DNA of 64,000 nucleotides from a bacterium (GTDB lineage: Bacteria; Myxococcota_A; Bradymonadia; UBA7976; UBA1532): contig JAUHXC010000006.1 of assembly GCA_030427205.1 (NCBI GenBank), positions 186,001-250,000 on the forward strand, written 5' to 3'. This document shows positions 19,411 through 28,532 of this stretch, piece after piece. The notes under the pieces were generated by a model. That model had not been told where the DNA came from. It was given only the letters and a program-made list of their open reading frames with translations, and ran no database searches. The position numbers and the translations under genes were made by a program. How positions within the stretch are numbered: the first letter of the stretch is position 1; each line of letters starts with the position of its first letter.

Positions 19411-20400
19411 TCAGCCCGCCTGCGCCCGATACCAGGCCACCGTCTCGGCGATGCCATCCGCCAGGGGGACGCGCGCCTCGAAGCCGAACGCCTTGGCCCG
19501 CTCGATGTCGAGCACCCGCCGCGGCACGCCGTCGGGCTTCGTCGTATCCCAGCGGATGTGGCCCGTGAAGCCGGCCGCGTCGGCGATCATCTGCGCCAGC
19601 GCGGCGATGGGGGTCTCGATACCCGTGCCGAGGTTGACCGGCCGCGGGTCGCGGTGGCGGGCGGTGGCCAGGGCGATGGCCCGGGCGGCGTCGCGCACAT
19701 GCAGGAACTCGCGGGTGGGCCGGCCGCTGCCCCAGTTGACGACTTCGGTATCGCCGCGGTCGGCGGCGTCGCAGAAGCGGCGGATGAGCGCCGGCACCAC
19801 GTGGCTGCGCGCCGGATCGAGGTGGTCGCCGGGGCCGTAGAGGTTGGCCGGCACCAGCACCAGCCCGTCGAAGTCGTATTGCTCGCGGTAGCGCTCGATG
19901 GCGTCGTGCATCAGCCGCTTGGCGAGCCCGTAGGCCCCCGTCGCCCGCGCGGGCGGGCCGTCGCCGAAGCTGTCTTCGCGCAGCGGCATCGCGGCGTCGA
20001 CCGGGTAGCTGCAGGTGGTGCCGATCTGGGTGAAGACCTCGACCCCGGCGCGGCGGCTCTCTTCGAGCAGCATCAGGCTCATCAGCGCGTTGGCGTAGAT
20101 GAACTCGCCGGGGCGGGCGACGTTGGCCGCGATGCCGCCACACGCGGCGGCGAGGTGGATCACCGCGTGCGGGTGATGGGTCGCGAGCAGTCGGCGCACG
20201 TCGGCCTGCTCGCAGAGATCGCCTTCGGCCCGGCCGAGCGGGATGACATGGGCGCCGCTCTTCGCGAGCTGGCGGCAGACGTGGCGCCCGAGGAAGCCGC
20301 GGGCGCCGGTCACCATCACCCGCCGCGTGGCATACCAGCCGGGGTCGATGGCATGCATGCCATCTTGGATGCCATCGTGGATGCCATCGGGGGATGCCAT
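19411..20400 (-). CDS. NAD-dependent epimerase, GDP-L-fucose synthase-like
   Basis: 329 aa extended short-chain dehydrogenase. Rossmann motif VTGARGFLGRHV near residue 31, catalytic YGLAK (Tyr/Lys), LYGPGDHLDPARSHVVPALI and GSGRPTREFLHVRD, which is very close to GDP-L-fucose synthase (Fcl/WcaG). It probably makes a deoxy or epimerised nucleotide sugar for surface glycans. ATG 20400 shares its A with the upstream stop (TGATG); the ~28-residue N-terminal extension is made of a repeated GATGGCATC word, so a start at the internal ATG near 20355 is possible. Third gene of a sugar-nucleotide operon. Confidence 0.82.
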   Translation of the reverse strand: MASPDGIHDGIQDGMHAIDPGWYATRRVMVTGARGFLGRHVCRQLAKSGAHVIPLGRAEGDLCEQADVRRLLATHHPHAVIHLAAACGGIAANVARPGEFIYANALMSLMLLEESRRAGVEVFTQIGTTCSYPVDAAMPLREDSFGDGPPARATGAYGLAKRLMHDAIERYREQYDFDGLVLVPANLYGPGDHLDPARSHVVPALIRRFCDAADRGDTEVVNWGSGRPTREFLHVRDAARAIALATARHRDPRPVNLGTGIETPIAALAQMIADAAGFTGHIRWDTTKPDGVPRRVLDIERAKAFGFEARVPLADGIAETVAWYRAQAG

Positions 20401-20420
20401 CAAGCGCCTCGGGATGCCAT
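20341..20420. repeat. GATGGCATCC word cluster across a gene junction
   Basis: GATGCCATC/GGATGCCAT occurs four or more times at about 10-12 bp spacing (20369-20418), covering the end of one epimerase gene and the start of the next, where it encodes DGIHDGIQDGMHA. The same word occurs at 17028-17071 in the 3' end of the binding-protein gene, and singly near 19447, 21232 and 23816. Confidence 0.6.
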
Positions 20421-21377
20421 GAAGTGATCGCGATACCAGCCCACCGCGTCGGCGAGCCCCGTATCCAGGTCGACCTTGGAGGCATAGCCCAGCGCGGCGA
20501 GCCGCGCGATGTCGGGGCAGCGGCGCGGGGTTCCGCCGGGCTGCAGCGGCCCCGGCTCGAGGGTCAGCGCGATGCCGAGGCAGTCGCCGATGCGCCGGAT
20601 GAGGTCGGCGATGGCGGTCTCTTCGTTGCGGCCGACGTGATAGATGGCGCCCGATTTGCCCTGCTCGCCGGCCAGCCGGATGCCTTCGGCGGCGTCGTCG
20701 ATGTGGCAGAACGCGCGGGTCTCGCGGCCGTCGCCCTGGATGGGCAGCGTGATGGCGTCGCGCCGCAGGCCGTCGCTCAGGTCGATGATGCGCTCGACGA
20801 TCTCGGGGATGACGTGGGCGAACCCCATGTCGGGGCCGTAGATGTTGTGCGGGCGGAAGATGACCGCTTCGAGGCCGCGGCGGGCGGCCATGTGCAGGGT
20901 CAACAGCTCGCCGGCGATCTTGCCGCCGCCGTAGCTGAAGCGCGGGTTCGTCACGTCGGGGATGAGCAGCCGCTCGTCTTCGGGGGTCGGCACCCGGTCG
21001 GGGCGGTTGTAGACCTCGCTGGTGCTCGCGAAGACGAAGCGGGTCGCGCCGGCGTCGAGGGCGGCGTCGATGGCGTTGAGCGTGCCGCGGATACCCACGT
21101 CGAGCACCGCGTCGGGGCGCTCGTAGAAGTAGCGGGTGCCGTTGATCCAGGCCAGATGCCAGATCACCGCGCAGCCTTCGGCGGCGGCGCGCAGCGCGGC
21201 GGCGTCGCGCACGTCGCCGGTGAGCGTCTCGATGCCATCGATGCCTTCCAGGCGATGGCTGCGCCCGCGGGAGAAGTCGTCGAGCACCCGCACCGCATGG
21301 CCCGCGCCGACGAGCGCGCGCACCAACCCGGCGCCGATGAAGCCGGCCCCGCCGGTGACCAGATGGCGCGCGCTCAT
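20400..21377 (-). CDS. NAD-dependent nucleotide-sugar epimerase/dehydratase
   Basis: 325 aa extended SDR. N-terminal VTGGAGFIGAGLVRAL (NAD binding), SSxEVY-type segment ASTSEVYNRPD, catalytic YGGGK (YxxxK), then RPHNIYGPDMG and the substrate-binding C-terminal part. Similar to UDP-glucose 4-epimerase/WbpP-like enzymes; the exact sugar is unknown. Its ATG overlaps the stop of the upstream dehydrogenase (ATGA). No glycosyltransferase lies in this operon, so the product must feed a pathway encoded elsewhere. Confidence 0.82.
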   Translation of the reverse strand: MSARHLVTGGAGFIGAGLVRALVGAGHAVRVLDDFSRGRSHRLEGIDGIETLTGDVRDAAALRAAAEGCAVIWHLAWINGTRYFYERPDAVLDVGIRGTLNAIDAALDAGATRFVFASTSEVYNRPDRVPTPEDERLLIPDVTNPRFSYGGGKIAGELLTLHMAARRGLEAVIFRPHNIYGPDMGFAHVIPEIVERIIDLSDGLRRDAITLPIQGDGRETRAFCHIDDAAEGIRLAGEQGKSGAIYHVGRNEETAIADLIRRIGDCLGIALTLEPGPLQPGGTPRRCPDIARLAALGYASKVDLDTGLADAVGWYRDHFMASRGA

Positions 21378-22660
21378 CGGGCGTTCGCCGGGCCGAGCGC
21401 GTGGGCGCGGTAGAAGGTCTGCTCGATGCGGCCGACGTTCCACAAGTCGACGACCCAGGCGTCGGGGGCGAGCGCGGCCAGCTTGCGCACCAGCGTGGGA
21501 TAGATCGAGTGGTCGATGGCCACGAAGACCGCGTCGGCGCCGCGCACGGCGGCCGCGAAGTCGTGGTTGCGCCGGGCGGGCTCGCCCTCGGCGGCCGGCA
21601 GCGGGTCGGGCAGGTTGTGGTCGCTGATGCGCACCTCGGCGGGCACGCAGCGCTCGATATAGCGCACCAGCTTGGGCACGAGGCTGTCGCGCACGTCGTC
21701 GGTATCGCGCTTGAAGCTGTAGCCGAGCACCGCCACCCGCCGCCCTTCGAGCGCCATGCGCTGCTCGAGGTGCTGCACGAGGAAGGCGGGCACGTACTCG
21801 TTCATCTTCCAGGCGGCGAGCATCAGGTCGGGGTGCGGGTTCCACTCGTTGATCATGCCGAAGTCCTTGCGCAGGCAGGTCCCGGCGGTGAGCCCCGGCG
21901 CGGCGATGCCGTTGCGCGGGTAGCGGTGGTTGGCCAGGCGGCGCACCTCGTGGATGTTGGCCCCGAAGGTATCGGCGACGAGCGCGAACTGGTTGGCGAC
22001 GGCGAACTCGACGTAGCGGGCGATGTTGTTGAACAGCTTGACCAGCTCGGCCGAGACGGTGTCGGTGCGCAGCGTCTCGGGGGCCAGCCGCCCGAAGAGC
22101 GCCTCGGCGGCGTCTCCGCTCGTCTCGTCGTCGGCGCCGATGATCTGGGGCAGCGTGCGCAGCTCGATGCGCGCCCGGCCCTCGGCGATGCGCTCGGGGC
22201 AGAAGGCCAGCGAGAGGTCTTCGCCGACGGTCAGGCCGGTGAGGCGCTGCAGCCGCCGGGCGACGTAGCGGGTGGTGCGCGGGGCGACGGTCGAGCGCAG
22301 GCAGACGAGGTGGCCCGCTCGCAGGTGCGGCGCGAGGCCGTCGAGCACCGCGTCGATCTGGCGCAGGTCGCTCTCGATGTGGTTGCGCAGCGGCGTGCCG
22401 ACGGTGATGACCACCGCGGCGCAGTCGGCGGCGATCGCCGGGTCGCCGTGCACGACGAAGCGCCGCGCGTTGACCAGCGCGTCGTAGCCCGGTTCGGCGA
22501 AAGGCATGCGGCCGGCGTTGATCGCGTCGCGGATGGCCGGGTCGACGTCGACGCCCAGCGCGTCGAGGCCGGCGTCGACCAGGGACAGGCCCAGCGGCAG
22601 GCCGACCCGGCCGGTGCCGATGATGCAGACGTCGTGGGTGAACTCGGGGGCTCGTTTCAT
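21374..22660 (-). CDS. UDP-/GDP-sugar 6-dehydrogenase (WecC/UDP-ManNAc dehydrogenase-like)
   Basis: 428 aa. N-terminal NAD-binding IIGTGRVGLPLGLSLVDAG, central dimerisation region with KLFNNIARYVEFAVANQFAL, catalytic Cys in PGLTAGTCLRKDF (usual form GGxCLPKD; Pro is replaced by Arg), and C-terminal UDP-binding domain (LGYSFKRDTDDVRDS). It oxidises a nucleotide sugar to its uronic acid. First gene of the three-gene operon, and translationally coupled to the epimerase by ATGA. Confidence 0.85.
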   Translation of the reverse strand: MKRAPEFTHDVCIIGTGRVGLPLGLSLVDAGLDALGVDVDPAIRDAINAGRMPFAEPGYDALVNARRFVVHGDPAIAADCAAVVITVGTPLRNHIESDLRQIDAVLDGLAPHLRAGHLVCLRSTVAPRTTRYVARRLQRLTGLTVGEDLSLAFCPERIAEGRARIELRTLPQIIGADDETSGDAAEALFGRLAPETLRTDTVSAELVKLFNNIARYVEFAVANQFALVADTFGANIHEVRRLANHRYPRNGIAAPGLTAGTCLRKDFGMINEWNPHPDLMLAAWKMNEYVPAFLVQHLEQRMALEGRRVAVLGYSFKRDTDDVRDSLVPKLVRYIERCVPAEVRISDHNLPDPLPAAEGEPARRNHDFAAAVRGADAVFVAIDHSIYPTLVRKLAALAPDAWVVDLWNVGRIEQTFYRAHALGPANAR

Positions 22661-22729
22661 GGGGGCTTCTTATCATCTGGCGGCGTCTGCCGGCAGGGGC
22701 GGGTGAGCGGGGTGGCGTCGGTAGATGAC

Positions 22730-25294
22730 TCAGGGCGCCGCGGGGTCACAGGCGGGCGCCTCGTCGACGGCGCCGTCGCAGTCTTCGTCGGTGCCGTCGC
22801 AGGTCTCTTCGGCGGGCTCTCCGGGTTCGCCGAGGCACCGCACCCCGTCGTCGGCGCAGGCGCGCACGCCGTCCCGGGCGCAGGCGCCGCGGCCGACGGT
22901 GCACGGGCCGCCGAGGTGGACCTCGTCGACGAGCAGGTCGCCGTCGTCGTCGAGCCCGTTGCACGGCTCGGCCCGGTCGGGTCGCCGCAGGGTCTGCACC
23001 AGCCGCACGCCGGTCTCGTGGCCGCCGTCGTCGAAGGGCGCCGTCGAGCGGCTGAACGAGAAGCATTGCTGCGGGTCGGCGCTGCGGTGGCTGCCGCCCC
23101 GTCGACCCATCGGCGCGCCGGCCGGCAGCGCGTCGAGTACGCGCCAGGTGGTCGGCCGGCACGGCTGCTCGGCGTCGTCGGGGCAGCCGTCGGGGCGATC
23201 GAGCACCCAGGCCGGCTCGCCTGCGCGCCACTCCCAGCGGTCGTGCAGCCATTCGTGGGCCGAGCCGAAGATCGCCCGCAGCCCGAAGGGGCCGTCGGTA
23301 CCCCGAGCCGGATGCAGGCCCTCGGCGCCGTCGCAGGTATCGCCGGCGCAGGCGTCGGGGTCGCCGTAGCTGGCGCCCGGCGGCACGGGGATGTCGACGA
23401 GGTGGGCCCACTCGTCTTCGGTGGGCAGGCGCAGGCCGGGGCACGCCAGCCCGTCGAAACACACCGCGCCGTCGGGGCACAGCGGGCCGATGCGATAGCA
23501 CGGCGGCAGCCCGCGCTCGATGCTCGCCGCGTTGGCCAGGCCGAGGGCGCCGAGCCAGTCGGGGCTGTACGGCGCTCGGTCATGGGCCTCGGGCGGACCG
23601 CAGGCGGGCGTCCGAGCGAGGCCCAGCGCCTCGGCCCGGGCGAGCAGCGCCTCGTCTTCGCTGGCGGCGATGGGGCCCAGCTCGACCGGCCGATCCTCGT
23701 CGGACGCCGTGGCCGCCGGGATGCAGACCATCGCCGCGCCCGCGGTCGCCCCGGCGTCGACCGGCCGCCACAGCGCGATACCCGCCGGGCAGCCGTTGCA
23801 CGGCGGTTCGTCGTCGATGCCATCGCATCGGTGGCAGTCGGCGAGGCCCTCGTCGACCCGCCCGTCCCAGTCGTCGTCGATGCCGTCGCAGATCTCGTCC
23901 CGCGCCGGTTCGGGCAGCGGGTGGTCGTCGGGCGGCGCGCCGCAGCGCAGGCCGCCCGCCGCGTCGCAGGCGTAGACGCCCCGGCCGTTGCCCGGGCGGG
24001 CGCAGGGCGCGCCGAGCGGCAAGCCCTCGTCGATCGCCCCGTCGCCGTCGTCGTCGAGCCCGTCGCAGATCTCGACGCCGTCGGCGGGTTGCCCGGGGGA
24101 CGGCGGGCACGGGAAACGCCACTCGGGGCGTTGCAGCGCCCGGACGGGTCGCAGGCCCAGCGCTCGGCTGCGGCGGCTGTATGGTGCGGCGTATCGCGCC
24201 GCGCTGCGCAGCGACGCTGGCGGGTCCTCGAAGCTGCCGCCGCGCACCGCGCCCAGCCCCTCGACGCACGAGAGCAGCCCGAAGGGGTCGCTGACGGCCA
24301 CGTCGGGGGGTCGGCCGAAGCAGTCGAAGACCCGCTCGGCGACGTTGCCGTGCACGTCGAGCAGCCCGTAGCTGTTGGCCTGCTGCCCGCCGACGGGGTG
24401 GGCCCGGCCCTCGGCGTTGCCCGCGTGCCAGGCCCAGCCGTCCAGCGCCGCCGCGTTGGCGCCGCTGGTCCAGGGGGTCTCGCGACCGGCGCGGGTCATG
24501 CGCTCCCATTCGGCGTCGGTGGGCAGGCGATAGCCCGCGCAGCGGGGGTCGAGGCGCACCCGGTCGAAGGCCGGCCCGGGGCAGTCGTCGGCGTCGGGGC
24601 AGCCGTCGGAGAATACGCCCAGCGCCGCCGGCTCGGTCGTATGGCACGGGGCGAAGCCGTCGCCCCGCGAGCGCGCGTCGAGCCACGCGATCGCGTCGTG
24701 CCAGCTCACGTCGGTCACCGGGCAGTCATCGGCGTCGCAGCCGGCGTGATCGGCGGGCGCCGAGCCGACGAGCGCCGCCCACTGTCCGCGGGTCAGCTCG
24801 GTCTGCTGCACGAGCAGTGGCCGCGATACGCACACGGGGTGCAGGTCTTCGTCGGGTGAGACCCGTTCGGGTTCGTCGGGCGGGCTGCCGCGGGCCTCGA
24901 TACCCGGCGGGATGCAGCTCCACCCCGCGGGCACGATCACGCCCGGCGGGCACCCGTTGCACGGGGGCTGCAGCTCGTCGCCGGCACAGACGGTGCAGTC
25001 GGCCGCGCCGGGGGCGCAGGGCTCGGGGCCTGCATCGGGCGCGGCGTCGGCGCTCGCGGCGGCGTCGGCGGCGGCGTCGGCGAGCGCGTCGGGGGCAGCA
25101 TCGACGGCTGCGTCGGACGTCGCGTCGAACGCGGCGTCAGGGCGCGCGTCGGGTCTGACGGACTGCGGGACGTCGGCCGCGCCGTCGGCGGTGCCGTCCG
25201 GCGCGAACGGCGCTGGCTGGGGGAACTCGGCGAAGCATCCGCCGAGTCCGACCGCCAGCGTGACGAATGCCAGGCGGCGTAGGCGAGCGGGCAC
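22730..25294 (-). CDS. Large lipoprotein with two FGE/SUMF1-like domains and MopE-type Cys/Asp motifs
   Basis: 854 aa from GTG 25294, which has a strong AGGAGGAG 4-6 nt upstream (the ATG at 25324 has none). Lipobox LGGC20, then an Asp/Ala repeat region (~38-90) acting as a surface spacer. Two formylglycine-generating-enzyme-like folds follow (~125-380 and ~510-790; e.g. YRLPTDAEWERMTRAGRETP; LRLPTEDEWAHL), each ending in RGGS, but neither has the Cys pair used by true FGE. Four MopE-type motifs (CDGLDDDGDGAIDEG; CDGIDDDWDGRVDEG; CNGLDDDGDLLVDE; CDGTDEDCDGAVDE) resemble calcium-binding loops. Probably an exported binding or structural protein; substrate unknown. Confidence 0.8.
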   Translation of the reverse strand: MPARLRRLAFVTLAVGLGGCFAEFPQPAPFAPDGTADGAADVPQSVRPDARPDAAFDATSDAAVDAAPDALADAAADAAASADAAPDAGPEPCAPGAADCTVCAGDELQPPCNGCPPGVIVPAGWSCIPPGIEARGSPPDEPERVSPDEDLHPVCVSRPLLVQQTELTRGQWAALVGSAPADHAGCDADDCPVTDVSWHDAIAWLDARSRGDGFAPCHTTEPAALGVFSDGCPDADDCPGPAFDRVRLDPRCAGYRLPTDAEWERMTRAGRETPWTSGANAAALDGWAWHAGNAEGRAHPVGGQQANSYGLLDVHGNVAERVFDCFGRPPDVAVSDPFGLLSCVEGLGAVRGGSFEDPPASLRSAARYAAPYSRRSRALGLRPVRALQRPEWRFPCPPSPGQPADGVEICDGLDDDGDGAIDEGLPLGAPCARPGNGRGVYACDAAGGLRCGAPPDDHPLPEPARDEICDGIDDDWDGRVDEGLADCHRCDGIDDEPPCNGCPAGIALWRPVDAGATAGAAMVCIPAATASDEDRPVELGPIAASEDEALLARAEALGLARTPACGPPEAHDRAPYSPDWLGALGLANAASIERGLPPCYRIGPLCPDGAVCFDGLACPGLRLPTEDEWAHLVDIPVPPGASYGDPDACAGDTCDGAEGLHPARGTDGPFGLRAIFGSAHEWLHDRWEWRAGEPAWVLDRPDGCPDDAEQPCRPTTWRVLDALPAGAPMGRRGGSHRSADPQQCFSFSRSTAPFDDGGHETGVRLVQTLRRPDRAEPCNGLDDDGDLLVDEVHLGGPCTVGRGACARDGVRACADDGVRCLGEPGEPAEETCDGTDEDCDGAVDEAPACDPAAP

Positions 25295-25566
25295 GTCTCC
25301 TCCTCGATCGAGGGGCAGTCTCACCCGATTCCAGGCCTCGGTTCAATCGCCTCGCGCGGCCCATCGGCGCCGCTCCGGCAGTCATCGCCGCGCCGCTGTC
25401 GATGGCATGTCCGCAAGATTGCGGGGAGTGTCGGGATATACCGGCCATGTGGGCGGGTTTGTGTAAAAGGTTAATGGTTTCAGCGGGTTGTGTCTCCTGT
25501 CAGGGCGCGTCGGTTGACAGGGTGTCTTCAGCAGACGCCACGTTTGTGGGTTGGTAGGTTGCCTGC
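25295..25566. promoter_or_regulatory. Divergent promoter region between two lipoprotein genes
   Basis: 272 bp, with an AT-richer stretch at 25430-25560 that stands out from the GC-rich background (GGATATACC; GTGTAAAAGGTTAATGG; TTGACA at 25514). No convincing -35/-10 pair or operator could be fixed by eye. Confidence 0.4.
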
Positions 25567-26937
25567 ATGAACACTCACACGCGCTCTGTTTCGCGTGCGC
25601 CCCGTGCGCGCGTCCGCCCCCTGTACGTCACCCTGGCCGTGGGCGCTCTCGCCCCGCTGGTCGGCTGTGGACAGCCGGCCGAGATCGAGCCCGATCGCCC
25701 GTCGATCGCCGTCGAGGAGAGCCGCTGCAGCACCGTCGAGCTCGTCGGCCTGCGCCGGGCCGATCGGCTCGTGGTCGCCGACGATGGCCGCATCGGCCTG
25801 GTCGGCAGCCGCGTCGACGAGGACGGCTACGAGGCCGGCCGGGCGTTCGAACTCGACCCCTACACCGGCGAGGCGCGGGTCTTCGACAGCAGCCATCCGC
25901 GCACCGTCGCCGCGTGGATCGACGGCGTCTTGTACACCGACGGCCGCGGCGCCCTCGAGCCGGCCGACGTCGACTCGGCGGGCCCGCAGCGCTTCGCGGT
26001 GCCCGACGGCCTGCCGGTCGATGTCAGCGGCGATTCGCCCGATCTGTATGTCTCGGGCGACGAGGCGCTGATGGCGTGCAAGGCCCACGACGCGCTGCGC
26101 CCGGAGATGATCCTGCGCCTCGCCGATCGCGACGGTCAGAGCGAGCTGGTCGCGCATCACGGGATCCTCGGCGCGCGCCTGGGCGACGATTGGATCGACG
26201 CGACGCCGGAGATCCGCTCGTTCGTGCCGACCCCCGACGGGCGGGTCTACGCGGTGGGCCGGGCCCGAGCGGCGTCGGTGCTGCACGCCGATCTGCGCCC
26301 GGCGGATCGGCCGCGGACCTATGTCGGCTTCGTCTCGATCGCCCGCGCGACCCGCCCCGAGGCCGAGGACGGCGCGTTCGATGCGCTCGATCACGCGGTC
26401 GCCACCTGGCAGCAGCCGGACTTCTGGCCGATGCGCGTCGTGCTCGACCATCAGCAGCGGCCGACGGTGCTCTACATCACCGGCCACGAAGGCAAGCGCA
26501 TCGAGCAGGGGCGGCCGTACATGGCGCGGCTGTCGCCCGAGGGCGAGCTGATCGACCCGCGCCCGCTGCCGCTGCCCGATCTGGGGACGCACGGCGCGGA
26601 GCACGGCGGGGTGCAGGCGGCCCTGCCGCTCGAGGACGGCGGCTGGCTCATCGGCGGCAGCGCGTGCCGCCCCGGGCGCTCGATGTGCAAGGGCTTCGTC
26701 TCGCGCCTCGACCGCAAGGGCGAGCCCCTGTGGACCGGCTTCGTGGTGCGCGAGTCGGCGTCGACGGTGGTCGATCTGGCGCTGGTCGACGGTCGGGTCT
26801 TCGCCCTCGGCGTCAGCAGCCCGTATTGCTGCGAGTACGACAGCTATCGCAACGGCGGCTGGATCGTCGAGCTCGAGGGCGATGGCACCTGCCCGACGCA
26901 CCCCGTCTTCGCGGCGGACGGGCAGTGGCTGCGCTGA
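25567..26937 (+). CDS. Hypothetical lipoprotein, beta-propeller-like
   Basis: 456 aa. Signal peptide with lipobox APLVGC (Cys near residue 34). The mature protein repeats a pattern of short strands (VVADDGRIGLVGSRVD; VPTPDGRVYAVGRARA; LPLEDGGWLIGGSACR; DLALVDGRVFALGVSS), consistent with a propeller of six to eight blades and typical of secreted binding proteins. Several Cys in the last 130 residues (ACRPGRSMCKGF; YCCEYDS) may form disulfides. No catalytic motif seen and no family recognised. Convergent with icd, 7 bp between stops. Confidence 0.65.
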   Translation: MNTHTRSVSRAPRARVRPLYVTLAVGALAPLVGCGQPAEIEPDRPSIAVEESRCSTVELVGLRRADRLVVADDGRIGLVGSRVDEDGYEAGRAFELDPYTGEARVFDSSHPRTVAAWIDGVLYTDGRGALEPADVDSAGPQRFAVPDGLPVDVSGDSPDLYVSGDEALMACKAHDALRPEMILRLADRDGQSELVAHHGILGARLGDDWIDATPEIRSFVPTPDGRVYAVGRARAASVLHADLRPADRPRTYVGFVSIARATRPEAEDGAFDALDHAVATWQQPDFWPMRVVLDHQQRPTVLYITGHEGKRIEQGRPYMARLSPEGELIDPRPLPLPDLGTHGAEHGGVQAALPLEDGGWLIGGSACRPGRSMCKGFVSRLDRKGEPLWTGFVVRESASTVVDLALVDGRVFALGVSSPYCCEYDSYRNGGWIVELEGDGTCPTHPVFAADGQWLR

Positions 26938-26944
26938 CAGACCG

Positions 26945-28360
26945 TCAGGCCTGACCCTGGGCCAGCGAGTAGCCCCGGCGCCCGTCGATCTCGCGCAGCC
27001 ACTCGCAGCCGCACAGGGTGAAGCGGTCGGCGCAGGCGGCGAGCACCGCGAGCTGCGCCCGCTGCGAGACGCCCTCGTCGCTCTCGAACCGCACCCGGTA
27101 GTGGTTGATGCAGTCGGTGAACGCCGAGCCGGTGGGCCAGACCTGGGTGCCCCGGTTCGAGATCATCTTCAGCTTCAGCTGGTCGTGGATCCCCATCAGG
27201 TGCTCGGCGACGACCTTCGGCGGCAGCGCCGACTCGAGGAAGACGTCGAGCCCGCGCATGAGCGTGCGGTCGGGCCCCGGGCTCACCCGCATCACCGGCT
27301 CGCGGCGGGGCATGCGCTCGGGCATGCGCGCGGTGCCCTTCGGCGCCGGCCGCACCGCGAGGAACGACAGCATCTTCTCGGTGAACCGCGACGTGCTGAA
27401 GACCGGCAGCGGCTCGCGCAGGTCGGGCCGGGCGTGCATCGACTGCAGGGTGTCTTCGAGGGCGAGCTCGACCAGATCGGCGTGGTCCGACAGGCCGAGG
27501 TGGCGCAGCATCATGGTGCCGCTGAGCAGCAGCGCGGTCGGGTTGGCGAGGTCGCGGCCGACGATGTCGGGCGCGGTGCCGTGCACCGCCTCGAAGATGC
27601 AGATCTCGTCGCCGATGTTGGCCGACGGGGCGTAGGCCAGCCCGCCCACCAGCCCCGCGGCGAGGTCGGTGAGGATGTCCCCCTGCAGGTTGGGCAGCAC
27701 GATGACGTCGAACTGCTCGGGGCGGGTGACGAGGTGCATCGCCAGGGCGTCGACGATCACGTCGTCGGCCTTGAGCTGGGGGTAGTCCTTGGCGACGGCG
27801 TAGAAGGCCTCGAGAAACAGGCCATCGGTCTGCTTCATGATGTTGGCCTTGTGGCCGCAGGTCACCCGGTGCGCGCCTTTGCGGGCGGCCATCTCGAAGG
27901 TGTAGCGGTGCACCTGCTCGCAGCCGGGCCGGGTGATGAGGCGGCGGCACTGCGCGACGTCGTGGGTCTGCATGTGCTCGATGGCGCCGTAGGTGTCTTC
28001 GATGTTCTCGCGGACCATCGTCAGCGAGAGCGGGCGCCCGAGGGCGGTGGGCACGCCGGGCAGCGAGCGGTAGACCCGCTTGTTGGCGAACGTGCCCCAC
28101 ATCTTGCGCGCGGTGACGTTGACGCTCTTGTAGCCGCCGCCCTTGGGGGTCTCCATCGGCCCCTTGAACAGGATGCCGGTGCTCTCAACCGACGACTTCG
28201 CCTCGGCGCTGATGCCGGTGGGTTCGCCGGCGAGGGCCACCTGCTTGCCCATCGCCACCTGCTCGAACTCGAGCGGCACCTTCACCGCTTCGAAGATCTT
28301 CAGGACCGCTCCCATGATCTCCGGGCCGATGCCGTCTCCCATCGCGACGCTGATCTTCAT
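26945..28360 (-). CDS. icd: NADP-dependent isocitrate dehydrogenase (Thermus-type)
   Basis: 471 aa, matching the ~480-500 aa Thermus-like subfamily with an extra C-terminal domain, not the 416-aa E. coli type. Motifs: MGDGIGPEIM (start of fold), FKGPMETPKGGGYKSVNV (substrate Ser/Arg region), LTMVRENIEDTYGAIEH, DVIVLPNLQGDILTDLAAGL (Mg-binding Asp) and EAVHGTAPDIVGRDLANPTA. It oxidatively decarboxylates isocitrate to 2-oxoglutarate in the TCA cycle. The residues that set NADP versus NAD were not resolved, so cofactor choice is inferred from subfamily. Divergent from a LysR regulator whose leader carries a long inverted repeat. Confidence 0.88.
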   Translation of the reverse strand: MKISVAMGDGIGPEIMGAVLKIFEAVKVPLEFEQVAMGKQVALAGEPTGISAEAKSSVESTGILFKGPMETPKGGGYKSVNVTARKMWGTFANKRVYRSLPGVPTALGRPLSLTMVRENIEDTYGAIEHMQTHDVAQCRRLITRPGCEQVHRYTFEMAARKGAHRVTCGHKANIMKQTDGLFLEAFYAVAKDYPQLKADDVIVDALAMHLVTRPEQFDVIVLPNLQGDILTDLAAGLVGGLAYAPSANIGDEICIFEAVHGTAPDIVGRDLANPTALLLSGTMMLRHLGLSDHADLVELALEDTLQSMHARPDLREPLPVFSTSRFTEKMLSFLAVRPAPKGTARMPERMPRREPVMRVSPGPDRTLMRGLDVFLESALPPKVVAEHLMGIHDQLKLKMISNRGTQVWPTGSAFTDCINHYRVRFESDEGVSQRAQLAVLAACADRFTLCGCEWLREIDGRRGYSLAQGQA

Positions 28361-28473
28361 GACTCTCCTCGCTGTCTGGCCGCAGCTCTCCCGTCGCCCG
28401 CGGCGCGGTCGCGCCGGGTGCCCGGGAGAGGTCTGCAGCGTTCGTCTGGCTTGCGGTAGAGATTGTATTCACC

Positions 28474-28532
28474 CCATCATGTCGGTCAATTACCAAAAAC
28501 CGACTGTAACGTAGGCTGTGCCGACATGATGG
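28474..28532. promoter_or_regulatory. 12-bp perfect inverted repeat spanning the LysR start
   Basis: CCATCATGTCGG (28474-28485) is the exact inverted complement of CCGACATGATGG (28521-28532), 35 bp apart. The right arm contains the regulator's own ATGATG start. Between the arms lies TTAC-N12-GTAA (28490-28509), a LysR-type dyad in an AT-rich core. It could be an operator for autorepression and icd control, or an mRNA hairpin that hides the start codon. Confidence 0.65.
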
